A DNA stretch of 64,000 nucleotides from Catellatospora vulcania (GTDB taxonomy: Bacteria; Actinomycetota; Actinomycetes; Mycobacteriales; Micromonosporaceae). Shown here piece after piece: positions 1 to 6,583 of this stretch. Numbering within the stretch: the first letter of the stretch is position 1; every line of letters begins with the position of its first letter. The stretch is taken from positions 1-64,000 of the forward strand of contig NZ_WARX01000020.1 of assembly GCF_009720385.1 (NCBI RefSeq), read 5' to 3'. The notes under the pieces are model-generated. The model was given only the letters and a program-made list of their open reading frames with translations, did no database searches and had not been told where the DNA came from. The position numbers and the translations under genes are program-made.

Positions 1-72
1 CCCGGCATCGGGCGGGCCGGGGCGGCCCCCGGCATCGGGCGGGCCGGGGCGGCCCCCGGCATCGGGCGGGCC
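1..72. repeat. 27-bp tandem repeat inside a coding region
   Basis: Two full units and a partial third, period 27 bp; GGCATCGGGCGGGCC recurs at 4, 31 and 58. It lies in frame in the kinase on the minus strand, where each unit encodes a nine-residue block of the type RPMPGAAPA. The array continues past the left edge, so copy number is unknown. Repeats of whole codons in a proline/alanine tail usually vary in number between strains by slippage. Confidence 0.9.
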
Positions 73-1268
73 GCCGGAACGGGCGGCGCGGGCCGGACCG
101 GTGGGTCCGCGGGCTCGACCAGCAGCGCGGCGGGCAGTTCGACGGCCGCGCGCACGCCGGTCTCCGGGTTCAGCGACAGGCTCACCCGCACGCCGTGACG
201 CGCCGCGAGGTGGCTCACCACCACCAGGCCCATCCGCTCGCTGACCGCCACGTCGACCTCGGCGGGCACGGCCAGCAGCGCGTTCGCCTCGGCCAGCGCC
301 CGCTCGCTGAGACCGATGCCGTCGTCGACGATCTCGACCAGCGCTCCGTCCGGACCCGCCTGGGCGCTCACCCGCACCGCCGTGTGCGGGGCGGAGAAGG
401 CGGCGGCGTTGTCCAGCAGCTCGGCCAGCAGATGGCCGATGTCGGCGGCGGCGTGCCCGGCGATGTACAGCGAGTCGTCGACGTCGGCGCGGACCCGCTC
501 GTACTGCTCGATCTCGGAGAGGGCGGCCAGCGCCAGCGCGGCGAGCGGCACGCCCTCACGCCACCGGCGGCGTGGCTCGGCCCCCGCCAGCACCAGCAGG
601 TTCTCGTCGTTGCGGCGCAGCCGGGCGGCCAGATGGTCCAGTTTGAACAGTGCCGCCAGCCGGTCGGGGTCGCGTTCGTCGCGCTCCATGTCGTCGAGCA
701 GCCGCAACTGCCGCTCCACCAGGATCTGCGAGCGCCTGGCCAGGTTCGTGAAGATCCCGTTGACGGCCCGCCGGGAGCGGGCCTGCCGCAGCGCGAGCGC
801 GATGACACTGGCCCGAACCGCCGCCAGCGCTGCGCCGACCTCGGCGAACTCGCCGTCCGGGCCACCGGCGGCGGTCGGCGGGTCGGTCGAGTCGGCGGTG
901 GCGTCCTCGCCATTGCCCGCCCGTAGCCGCTCGAAGGTCACCGGAACGTCGTCGGCCAATGCCTGCGCCTGCCCTCGCAGCCTTTCGGCCGCGGTCAGCA
1001 GATCCCGCTGGGCGGTCAGGACGAGGCGGACGAGCACCGCCATGGTCAGCACGGCACCGACCGCGATCACGCCCACCCACCGCCAGGCGACGTCCTCGGC
1101 ATGGGCTGCGCCGTCGATCCTCAGCGCCACCAGCTCACGTAGCTCCACGGCGTCGGCCACGGCCCAGCCCAGCAGGGCGCACGCCGCGATCGCGAAGGCG
1201 GCCAGGGGAAGGGTCGTCGCGGCCGTGAGACGGGATGCCACCCGTCGCTCGCCCGCGTCGCCCGCCAC
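1..1268 (-). CDS. Sensor histidine kinase, conservon CvnA-like (partial, C-terminus off the window)
   Basis: The GTG at 1268 is preceded by a GGGGAGGG ribosome-binding site. The N-terminus has two hydrophobic segments (around LPLAAFAIAACALLGWAVA and VGVIAVGAVLTMAVLVRLV) flanking a very short external loop. A conserved dimerisation-like region follows (NLARRSQILVERQLRLLDD, then KLDHLAARLRRNDENLL). The HATPase domain has the N box ELLDNAAAFS and G1 box VDDGIGLS, then a Pro/Ala-rich tail. Known: this architecture is typical of actinobacterial kinases encoded first in conservons with roadblock, DUF742 and small GTPase genes. Those partners would lie off the left edge and cannot be checked. Its true end is also outside the window. 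Confidence 0.85.
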   Translation of the reverse strand, partial: MAGDAGERRVASRLTAATTLPLAAFAIAACALLGWAVADAVELRELVALRIDGAAHAEDVAWRWVGVIAVGAVLTMAVLVRLVLTAQRDLLTAAERLRGQAQALADDVPVTFERLRAGNGEDATADSTDPPTAAGGPDGEFAEVGAALAAVRASVIALALRQARSRRAVNGIFTNLARRSQILVERQLRLLDDMERDERDPDRLAALFKLDHLAARLRRNDENLLVLAGAEPRRRWREGVPLAALALAALSEIEQYERVRADVDDSLYIAGHAAADIGHLLAELLDNAAAFSAPHTAVRVSAQAGPDGALVEIVDDGIGLSERALAEANALLAVPAEVDVAVSERMGLVVVSHLAARHGVRVSLSLNPETGVRAAVELPAALLVEPADPPVRPAPPVPAARPMPGAAPARPMPGAAPARPMP

Positions 1269-1319
1269 CGGCCCTCCCCTGCCTCGGCTGCACCACCGCC
1301 ACCAATGGTGACTCGCGGT

Positions 1320-1365
1320 ATGTTACCCGTCACACATTGAAAAGTGGATAGGTGAGCACGAATAT
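1320..1365 (+). promoter_or_regulatory. Putative trp promoter in the divergent intergenic region
   Basis: Between the divergent kinase (GTG 1268) and the leader peptide (ATG 1425) a TTGAAA at 1337-1342 is followed 17 bp later by GAATAT at 1360-1365. This would start transcription about 50 bp before the leader ORF. On the opposite strand a TAACAT-like hexamer at about 1320-1325 could serve the kinase. Both are inferred from sequence only; the -10 elements are weak. Confidence 0.4.
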
Positions 1366-1424
1366 GACACCGGACCCGGTGAGGCTTCTGGACAGTCGCG
1401 CGAGTCGCCGGTACGGTTACCGCC

Positions 1425-1487
1425 ATGACTTCCACCCGCAACCTGTGGTGGCGCGCCCGACCGGCGGCCGTCGACACACGCGGGTAG
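1425..1487 (+). CDS. trpL: Tryptophan leader peptide, 20 codons
   Basis: A 20-residue ORF (MTSTRNLWWRARPAAVDTRG) carries tandem tryptophan codons at 1446-1451. It sits immediately upstream of a strong hairpin with a U-run and the anthranilate synthase gene. Known: actinomycete trp leader peptides of this kind (an N-terminal STRN-type stretch followed by adjacent Trp codons) control anthranilate synthase genes by ribosome-mediated attenuation, as described for Streptomyces venezuelae. Low charged tRNA-Trp would stall the ribosome on codons 8-9. The ORF is too short for usual gene calls. Confidence 0.9.
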   Translation: MTSTRNLWWRARPAAVDTRG

Positions 1488-1530
1488 GCATACCCACACC
1501 GCGGCCGCCTCGAAGAGGCGGCCTTTTGTG
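1462..1530 (+). terminator. trp attenuator: terminator with competing antiterminator
   Basis: The terminator is a perfect 9-bp stem, GGCCGCCTC (1503-1511) with GAGGCGGCC (1515-1523), a GAA loop and TTTT at 1524-1527. The left arm can instead pair with GGCGGCCG at 1463-1470, whose complement CGGCCGCC is at 1502-1509. That segment begins 12 nt after the Trp codons. A ribosome stalled there would leave it free, forming the antiterminator; a ribosome reaching the stop at 1485 would cover it. Both pairings are read directly from the sequence. Confidence 0.88.
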
Positions 1531-1574
1531 TATCGGTCGCCCGGGGTCCGGCCACCCGAACCGGGAGACCATCG

Positions 1575-3485
1575 ATGAACCTGCTCCACGATCTGCTCGG
1601 CGCGCCCGACCCGGGCCCGTTCGCGCTGCTGCGACGCGAAGGTTCCGAGCACCTCGAGGTGCTGCGCGGTCCGCTGTCCACCGTGGCACGGCTGGCCGAC
1701 ATCCCCCTGCCCGAGCACGCAGACGGCGACGAGGCCGGCCCGCGCACGCTCGCCCTGGTGCCCTACCGCCAGCTCGCCGAACGCGGGTTCGACCGCATCG
1801 ACGACGGCACTCCGCTGGCCTGCCTGAGCGTCGAGTCGTACGACCGCATCCCGCTCGCCGAGGCGCTCGCCGCGCTGCCCGACACCGTGCCCGACGTGAC
1901 CGACCTCGGCTTCGACATCGACGACGCGGCATACCGGGAGCTGGTCGCCGCGGTGCTGCGCGACGAGATCGGCCACGGCGCGGGGTCCAACTTCGTCATC
2001 CACCGCACCGCCCGCGCGCACACCGACGCCGAACCGCGCCTGCTCGCCGGGGCGGCGCTGCGCCGGCTGATCTCCGGCGAGCGCGGCGTGTACTGGTCGT
2101 TCCTGGTCCACCTGCCCGGCGAGGGCGGCCGCACGCTGGTCGGCGCGTCCCCGGAACGCCACGTCAGCGTCGACGACGGCCTGGTGATGATGAACCCGAT
2201 CTCCGGCACCCTGCGCCACCGCGACCTCGCGCCGGGCCCGGACGGGCGCGAGACGCTGCTGAGCTTCCTCAGCGACCGCAAGGAGATCAACGAGCTGTCC
2301 ATGGTGCTCGACGAGGAGCTCAAGATGATGGCGGTGGTCGCCCAGCAGGGCGGCCAGGTGCTCGGCCCCTACCTCAAGCACATGACCCACCTCACCCACA
2401 CCGAGTACCTGCTGGCCGGGCGCACCGGCCTGGACGTGCGCGACGTGCTGCGGGAGACCATGTTCGCCCCGACGCTGACCGGCAGCCCGATCGAGAACGC
2501 CGCCCGCGTCATCGCCCGCTACGAGGGCTCCGGCCGGGCCTACTACGCCGGGGTGCTGGCACTGCTGGGCCGCGACGCCGACGGCGGGCAGACCCTGGAC
2601 GCGCCGATCCTGTTCCGCTGCGCCGACATCGCCGCCGACGGCTCCATCGCCGTCAAGGCGGGCGCGACGCTGGTACGCGACTCCACTCCGGACGGCGAGG
2701 TCGCCGAGACCCACGCCAAAGCGGGCGGCGTGCTCACCGCGCTCGGCCTGCGCACCGCGCCGACAGCCCACTCCGACGCCGACATCAAGGAGCTGGCCGC
2801 CGACCCGGCGGTACGCGCCACGCTGCTCGCCCGCAACGAGCGGCTGTCCCGGTTCTGGCTGGCCGAGCGCGCCGCCGAGCCCGTGACCGGGCCGCTGGTG
2901 GGCCGCACCGCACTGATCGTCGACGCGGAGGACACCTTCACCGGCATGCTCGGGCACGTGCTGCGCTCGCTGGGCATGCGGGTCACCGTCCAACCGACCA
3001 CGGCCCTGGGCGGGCTCAGCTCGTACGACCTCGTGGTGGCCGGGCCCGGACCGGGCGACCCGGGCGACGACACCGACCCGCGCGTGGCGGCGCTGGGCCG
3101 GGTCGTGGAGGAGCGGCTGTCCCGGCGCGCGCCGCTGCTCGGCGTGTGCCTGGGCCACCAGGTGCTCAGCCGCCGCCTCGGCCTGCCGATGCACCGCCGC
3201 GACGTGCCCTACCAGGGCCTGCCGTGCGACATCGACCTGTTCGGGGTGACCCGCCGGGTGGGCTTCTACTCCACCTTCACCGCGGTCGCCGCCGCCGACA
3301 CCCTGCCCACCGCGTACGGCGACATGCAGCTGTCCCGTGAGGACGGCACCGGGTTCGTGCACGCGCTGCGCGGGCCGGGCTTCGCGGGCGTGCAGTTCCA
3401 CCCCGAGTCGGTGCTCACCGAGCACGGGCCGCAGCTGCTCACCGAGCTGGTCAGCGGCCTGTTCACCCCGGCGGCGGTCGCCTGA
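1575..3485 (+). CDS. trpEG: Anthranilate synthase, fused TrpE-TrpG (component I + glutamine amidotransferase)
   Basis: 636 residues; ATG with GGGAG at 1563-1567. The N-terminal two-thirds is a chorismate-binding TrpE domain (for example FAPTLTGSPIENAARVIARY). The C-terminal third is a class I glutaminase with nucleophile Cys525 in GVCLGHQ and His609/Glu611 in FHPESV. It should convert chorismate and glutamine to anthranilate. Alternative: length and domain order match PhzE-type 2-amino-2-deoxyisochorismate synthases, and the two cannot be separated without alignment. The Trp-codon attenuator upstream and the absence of phenazine genes nearby favour tryptophan biosynthesis. It is followed by a 10-bp hairpin at 3508-3533. 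Confidence 0.9.
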   Translation: MNLLHDLLGAPDPGPFALLRREGSEHLEVLRGPLSTVARLADIPLPEHADGDEAGPRTLALVPYRQLAERGFDRIDDGTPLACLSVESYDRIPLAEALAALPDTVPDVTDLGFDIDDAAYRELVAAVLRDEIGHGAGSNFVIHRTARAHTDAEPRLLAGAALRRLISGERGVYWSFLVHLPGEGGRTLVGASPERHVSVDDGLVMMNPISGTLRHRDLAPGPDGRETLLSFLSDRKEINELSMVLDEELKMMAVVAQQGGQVLGPYLKHMTHLTHTEYLLAGRTGLDVRDVLRETMFAPTLTGSPIENAARVIARYEGSGRAYYAGVLALLGRDADGGQTLDAPILFRCADIAADGSIAVKAGATLVRDSTPDGEVAETHAKAGGVLTALGLRTAPTAHSDADIKELAADPAVRATLLARNERLSRFWLAERAAEPVTGPLVGRTALIVDAEDTFTGMLGHVLRSLGMRVTVQPTTALGGLSSYDLVVAGPGPGDPGDDTDPRVAALGRVVEERLSRRAPLLGVCLGHQVLSRRLGLPMHRRDVPYQGLPCDIDLFGVTRRVGFYSTFTAVAAADTLPTAYGDMQLSREDGTGFVHALRGPGFAGVQFHPESVLTEHGPQLLTELVSGLFTPAAVA

Positions 3486-3492
3486 GGCAGAG

Positions 3493-3501
3493 TTATCCAC
3501 A
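3493..3501 (+). promoter_or_regulatory. Isolated perfect DnaA-box-like 9-mer
   Basis: TTATCCACA just after the trpEG stop matches the classical DnaA box exactly. There is no cluster of further boxes, no AT-rich unwinding region, and no dnaA or dnaN gene, so this is not an origin. It may be chance or a solitary titration site. Confidence 0.3.
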
Positions 3502-3507
3502 GATCGC

Positions 3508-3533
3508 GTGAGGGGCGTTGTGCCGCCCCTCAC
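3508..3533 (+). terminator. 10-bp hairpin after trpEG
   Basis: GTGAGGGGCG (3508-3517) and CGCCCCTCAC (3524-3533) form a perfect 10-bp stem around a 6-nt loop. There is no T-run, as is common for actinobacterial terminators. The hairpin overlaps the possible TTG start (3518) of the next ORF, which argues for the later GTG start there. Confidence 0.6.
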
Positions 3534-3553
3534 GCGCTGCCACGCTGCATGGT

Positions 3554-3865
3554 GTGACGCAGCTGACGAGCGATCCCCCGCAGACCCTGCGGCTGGCCGC
3601 GGATCTGGAATCCCTGGCCACAGCCCTGCATCGGGTGTCACCACCCCCACCGGAACGTCCGTCCGGAGTGGATGCCGCGGTCGCGGCCGCCCACCTTTCC
3701 ACGGTGCACGCGGCGACCGGGGCGCTAGCGGCGCTGGCCGACGGTCTCCTGACCGACGCCGACCGGCTCTACCGTGTCGGGGCGACGCACCGCCGCGCCG
3801 AGGAGCAGTCGGCCGCGACCCTCCGCCAGATCCGCGAGCCGGCCCACCCGAGGGGCATCTGGTGA
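3554..3865 (+). CDS. Small alpha-helical protein, type VII secretion-target-like
   Basis: 103 residues from GTG 3554; a TTG at 3518 would add 12 residues but lies in the hairpin loop. The product is Ala/Leu-rich and almost entirely helical. It starts TSDPPQTLRLAADLESLATALHRV, which recalls EspC/WXG100-like ESX secretion-target proteins, though no clear WXG turn is present. Its stop overlaps the next start (GTGA at 3862-3865), so the two are translationally coupled. Inference: a partner, chaperone or co-secreted factor for the downstream RTX protease. No experimental family assignment can be made from sequence alone. Confidence 0.6.
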   Translation: MTQLTSDPPQTLRLAADLESLATALHRVSPPPPERPSGVDAAVAAAHLSTVHAATGALAALADGLLTDADRLYRVGATHRRAEEQSAATLRQIREPAHPRGIW

Positions 3866-5637
3866 GGCCCGCCGGAGCGTCGGACGGCGCACCGGTGCTC
3901 GTGATGGCCCTGCCGCCGCTGTGGTCACTGCCGGTGCACGCGACGCCGCTGCTCGCCGCGGCGCAGCGCTGGCGGTCCTGCGCCGCGGCGGCCGCCGACG
4001 CTGCCGAGGGGCTGGCCGCGGCCACCGCCGTGCGCGCCGCCTGGACCGGCCGGGACGCGACGGCCTTCGAGGAACGGCGCAGGCGCCTGGCCGACGGGGC
4101 GGCGCTCGCGGCCGAGCTCGCCGGGCGGTCGGCGAGCACGCTGGAGGCGCTGGCCGGGCGGCTGTCGTCGGTGCAGCGGCACCTGGACGAGTCGCTGGCC
4201 CGGGCCGCGGCAGCGGTGCCGTGCCGGGGCGGCGCGGAACGGGTGCTGTTCTACGCGCTGGGGCCCGCGCAGGCCGCGCGGGTGCACGCCGCCGCGGACG
4301 AGGCCGAGGGCCTGCACGGCGACCTGGCCGCGGCGACCCGGCAGGCCGAGGCAGCCCTCGCCGCCGCCGCGGCGGGCTGGCACGAGCTGGCGGGCATGTT
4401 CCCGCCCGCCGCCGAGCCGCCCACGCCCGAGCCGTCGGAGACCGTGGTGGTGCGGGCCGACGGGGTGACCCTGGTGAACACCGGGGCGCGCGACGACGAC
4501 GTGGTGGTCACCACCGACGCCGCCGGCCGGCCGTTGGTGCTGGTAAACGGCCGCACGGTGGCCGCCGTGCCGGACGGGCGGCTGGTGGTGCGCACCGGCG
4601 GGGGCGACGACCGGGTGCACGTCGACGCCGCCGTGACCGGGGCGGTCACCGTGCTGGCCGGTGCGGGCGACGACCGGGTGGACGGCGGCAGCCTGCTGCA
4701 CGGCGCGGCCGGGGCGGACACGCTGCTCGGCCGGGACGGCGACGACCTGCTGCTGGGCGGCGACGGCCGGGATTACCTGGACGGCGGGGCGGGCGCCGAC
4801 GTCGCCGACGGCGGGCTCGGCGACGACACCGGGTACGGCCTGGGCGGCGACGACACGCTGCGCGGCGGCGCGGGCCGCGACCACCTGTCCGGCGGGCGGG
4901 GCGACGACCTGGTGTACGGCGGGGACGGCGACGACGTGCTGGTCGGCGGCGCGGGCGCGGACACCCTCGACGGCGCGGCCGGCCTCGACCGCGCCTACCT
5001 CGACCTCGCCGACCCGGCGGCCGAGACCGAGTCCTCGCACGTCGCGCCGCAGGCAGCGCCCGGTGGCGGGATCACGGTCACCGGCTCGCCCGAGTTCACC
5101 GAGCGGGTGGAGTCCGATCTGGACCTGCTGCGGGCCTCACCGACCGGGCGGCAGATGCTGGCCGAGCTGGACACCGCGCTCGCCGACGCCGACGGCTGGC
5201 TGCCCGGCGACGGGCCGGACACCCTGGAGATCCGGGAGCTGCCGTTCGGGTCGGCCAACGGTTTCGCGGGCTTCGCGGACGGCGACGCCGACCGGCACCT
5301 GATCGAGTACGAGCCCGCTTTCGACCGGCTCACCGGCAACGCGCCGCCGGTCGTGGTGCTGTACCACGAGCTGGCGCACGTCTGGGACGACCTGACCGGC
5401 CACGCCCGGCCCGGGGCGGGCTCCCGCGACGACGTGATGTGGAACGGGCACGACTGGGTGCCGGTGCCCGACCGGGAACGCGTCGCGGTCGGCCTGCCGA
5501 TCGACGATGACGGGGATCCGACAACGCCAGAGCGGCTCGACCCGGACCACCCGTATCCGCTGACGGAGAACGCACTGCGCGATGAGCTGGGCGTATCCGG
5601 CCGGCAAACATACGGCACGCCGCGCCGCCCTGCGTGA
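3862..5637 (+). CDS. RTX-repeat protein with M91-like zinc metalloprotease domain
   Basis: 591 residues from GTG 3862 (AGGGG at 3851-3855, start overlapping the upstream stop). Three parts are visible: an Ala-rich helical N-terminal ~190 residues like a WXG100/LXG-type secretion domain; a block of GGxGxD nonapeptide repeats at about residues 267-375 (for example GGDGDDVLVGGAGADTL) expected to bind calcium; and a C-terminal domain with HELAH at 502-506 in VVLYHELAHVWDD. The HExxH context and the downstream ENALRDELG segment resemble peptidase family M91 (NleD-like effectors). No Sec signal peptide is evident, in keeping with type VII export. Inference: a secreted toxin or effector protease. 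No immunity gene is obvious beside it. Confidence 0.75.
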   Translation: MRPAGASDGAPVLVMALPPLWSLPVHATPLLAAAQRWRSCAAAAADAAEGLAAATAVRAAWTGRDATAFEERRRRLADGAALAAELAGRSASTLEALAGRLSSVQRHLDESLARAAAAVPCRGGAERVLFYALGPAQAARVHAAADEAEGLHGDLAAATRQAEAALAAAAAGWHELAGMFPPAAEPPTPEPSETVVVRADGVTLVNTGARDDDVVVTTDAAGRPLVLVNGRTVAAVPDGRLVVRTGGGDDRVHVDAAVTGAVTVLAGAGDDRVDGGSLLHGAAGADTLLGRDGDDLLLGGDGRDYLDGGAGADVADGGLGDDTGYGLGGDDTLRGGAGRDHLSGGRGDDLVYGGDGDDVLVGGAGADTLDGAAGLDRAYLDLADPAAETESSHVAPQAAPGGGITVTGSPEFTERVESDLDLLRASPTGRQMLAELDTALADADGWLPGDGPDTLEIRELPFGSANGFAGFADGDADRHLIEYEPAFDRLTGNAPPVVVLYHELAHVWDDLTGHARPGAGSRDDVMWNGHDWVPVPDRERVAVGLPIDDDGDPTTPERLDPDHPYPLTENALRDELGVSGRQTYGTPRRPA

Positions 5638-5693
5638 CGCAGCCGCCACCGTCTGCTATGGAGGTCCAGCCGATTGCATCCGGACGCCATAGT

Positions 5694-5726
5694 TTGACAC
5701 AGTGTGCGCGCGTTGATCGCAACGCG
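5694..5726 (+). promoter_or_regulatory. Promoter with 18-bp palindromic operator candidate
   Basis: A perfect -35 TTGACA (5694-5699) is followed by an inverted repeat, CGCGTTG-ATCG-CAACGCG (5709-5726). The repeat occupies the position where the -10 element should be; the -10 itself is poor. A regulator binding here would block or remodel the promoter of the gene at 5760. No regulator gene adjoins it. Confidence 0.5.
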
Positions 5727-5759
5727 ACGTTGTGGTGGTCAGGGGAGGAATCAACAATC

Positions 5760-6572
5760 ATGATGGGTCCACAGCACGCGCTGTCCGGCGCGGCCACGTG
5801 GCTGACCGGGTCCTGGGTGGCCTCGCAGTTCTTCGACTACCCCCAGTCGGCCACGACCATCGCCGTCGGGTCCGCGGTTTGCGCCGGTGCGGCATTGCTG
5901 CCCGATCTGGACATGTCCGGCAAGGTGACCAAGGGCCAGGGCGGCTCGACCGTCTCCCGCAGCTTCGGCGTCTTCTCGCTGTTCGTCGCTGAGGTGATCG
6001 AGAAGATCTCGGTGGGCGTCTACACGGCCACCAAGTTGAGCAAGGACCCCGACCGGCACAACGGCCACCGGACGCTGACCCACACGCTGCCGTTCGCGGC
6101 GCTGATGGGCTTCGGCTCGATCTGGCTGTGCACCAGGTACGGCCGGTGGGCGGTGATCGGCATCCTGTTCTTCATGTTCGGCTTCGCGCTGCGCGGCCTG
6201 TTCGACAAGTGGGCGGACCGGGCCGGCTGGGTCATCGTGACGCTGACCTCGGCGGGCGCGGCGTACTTCGCCTTCAACTTCCTGCCCAGCTCCGACCGCG
6301 GGTATCCGATGATCGGCCTGGCGGTGGGGGTCGGCTGCATCGTGCACCTGATGGGCGACATCGTGACCCGGGCCGGGGTGCCGATCCTGTGGCCGATCCC
6401 GACCGGGCGGCGCATGTGGCGCATGATCGGCCTGCCGGACACCTTCGCCATCGAAGCCGGCAGCAAGGTGGAGACCACGGTGCTGCGCACCGCCTTCACG
6501 GTGATCTCGTTCGTCGCGGGCGCCGGCCTGCTGGCCCCGGCGCTGCTCAAGCGCTTCGACATCGAGGTCTGA
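5760..6572 (+). CDS. YdjM/DUF457-type membrane-bound metal-dependent hydrolase
   Basis: 270 residues from the first of two tandem ATGs, with a near-perfect AGGGGAGGA at 5741-5749. Features of the family are an N-terminal HALSG segment, an acidic DLD after the first hydrophobic stretch (AALLPDLDMSG), and HNGHRTLTHT with several histidines. At least five hydrophobic segments lie between 80 and 265, including VGVGCIVHLMGDIVTRAG. Known members are inner-membrane proteins of unsettled function, in some bacteria LexA-controlled. The palindrome in its own promoter suggests a dedicated regulator, but its sequence is not an obvious LexA box. Confidence 0.8.
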   Translation: MMGPQHALSGAATWLTGSWVASQFFDYPQSATTIAVGSAVCAGAALLPDLDMSGKVTKGQGGSTVSRSFGVFSLFVAEVIEKISVGVYTATKLSKDPDRHNGHRTLTHTLPFAALMGFGSIWLCTRYGRWAVIGILFFMFGFALRGLFDKWADRAGWVIVTLTSAGAAYFAFNFLPSSDRGYPMIGLAVGVGCIVHLMGDIVTRAGVPILWPIPTGRRMWRMIGLPDTFAIEAGSKVETTVLRTAFTVISFVAGAGLLAPALLKRFDIEV

Positions 6573-6583
6573 CCGGGCACGGA

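Noticed and set aside
1575..3485. phzE of a phenazine cluster
   Set aside because: Length and fusion match, but there are no other phenazine genes and the leader encodes tandem Trp codons.
3493..3501. Replication origin
   Set aside because: Only one DnaA box, with no dnaA/dnaN genes, AT-rich region or box cluster.
1323..4139. Minus-strand open frame of 938 codons opposite trpEG
   Set aside because: Shadow of the anthranilate synthase and the next genes; composition is Arg/Gly/Gln/His-rich with no domain.
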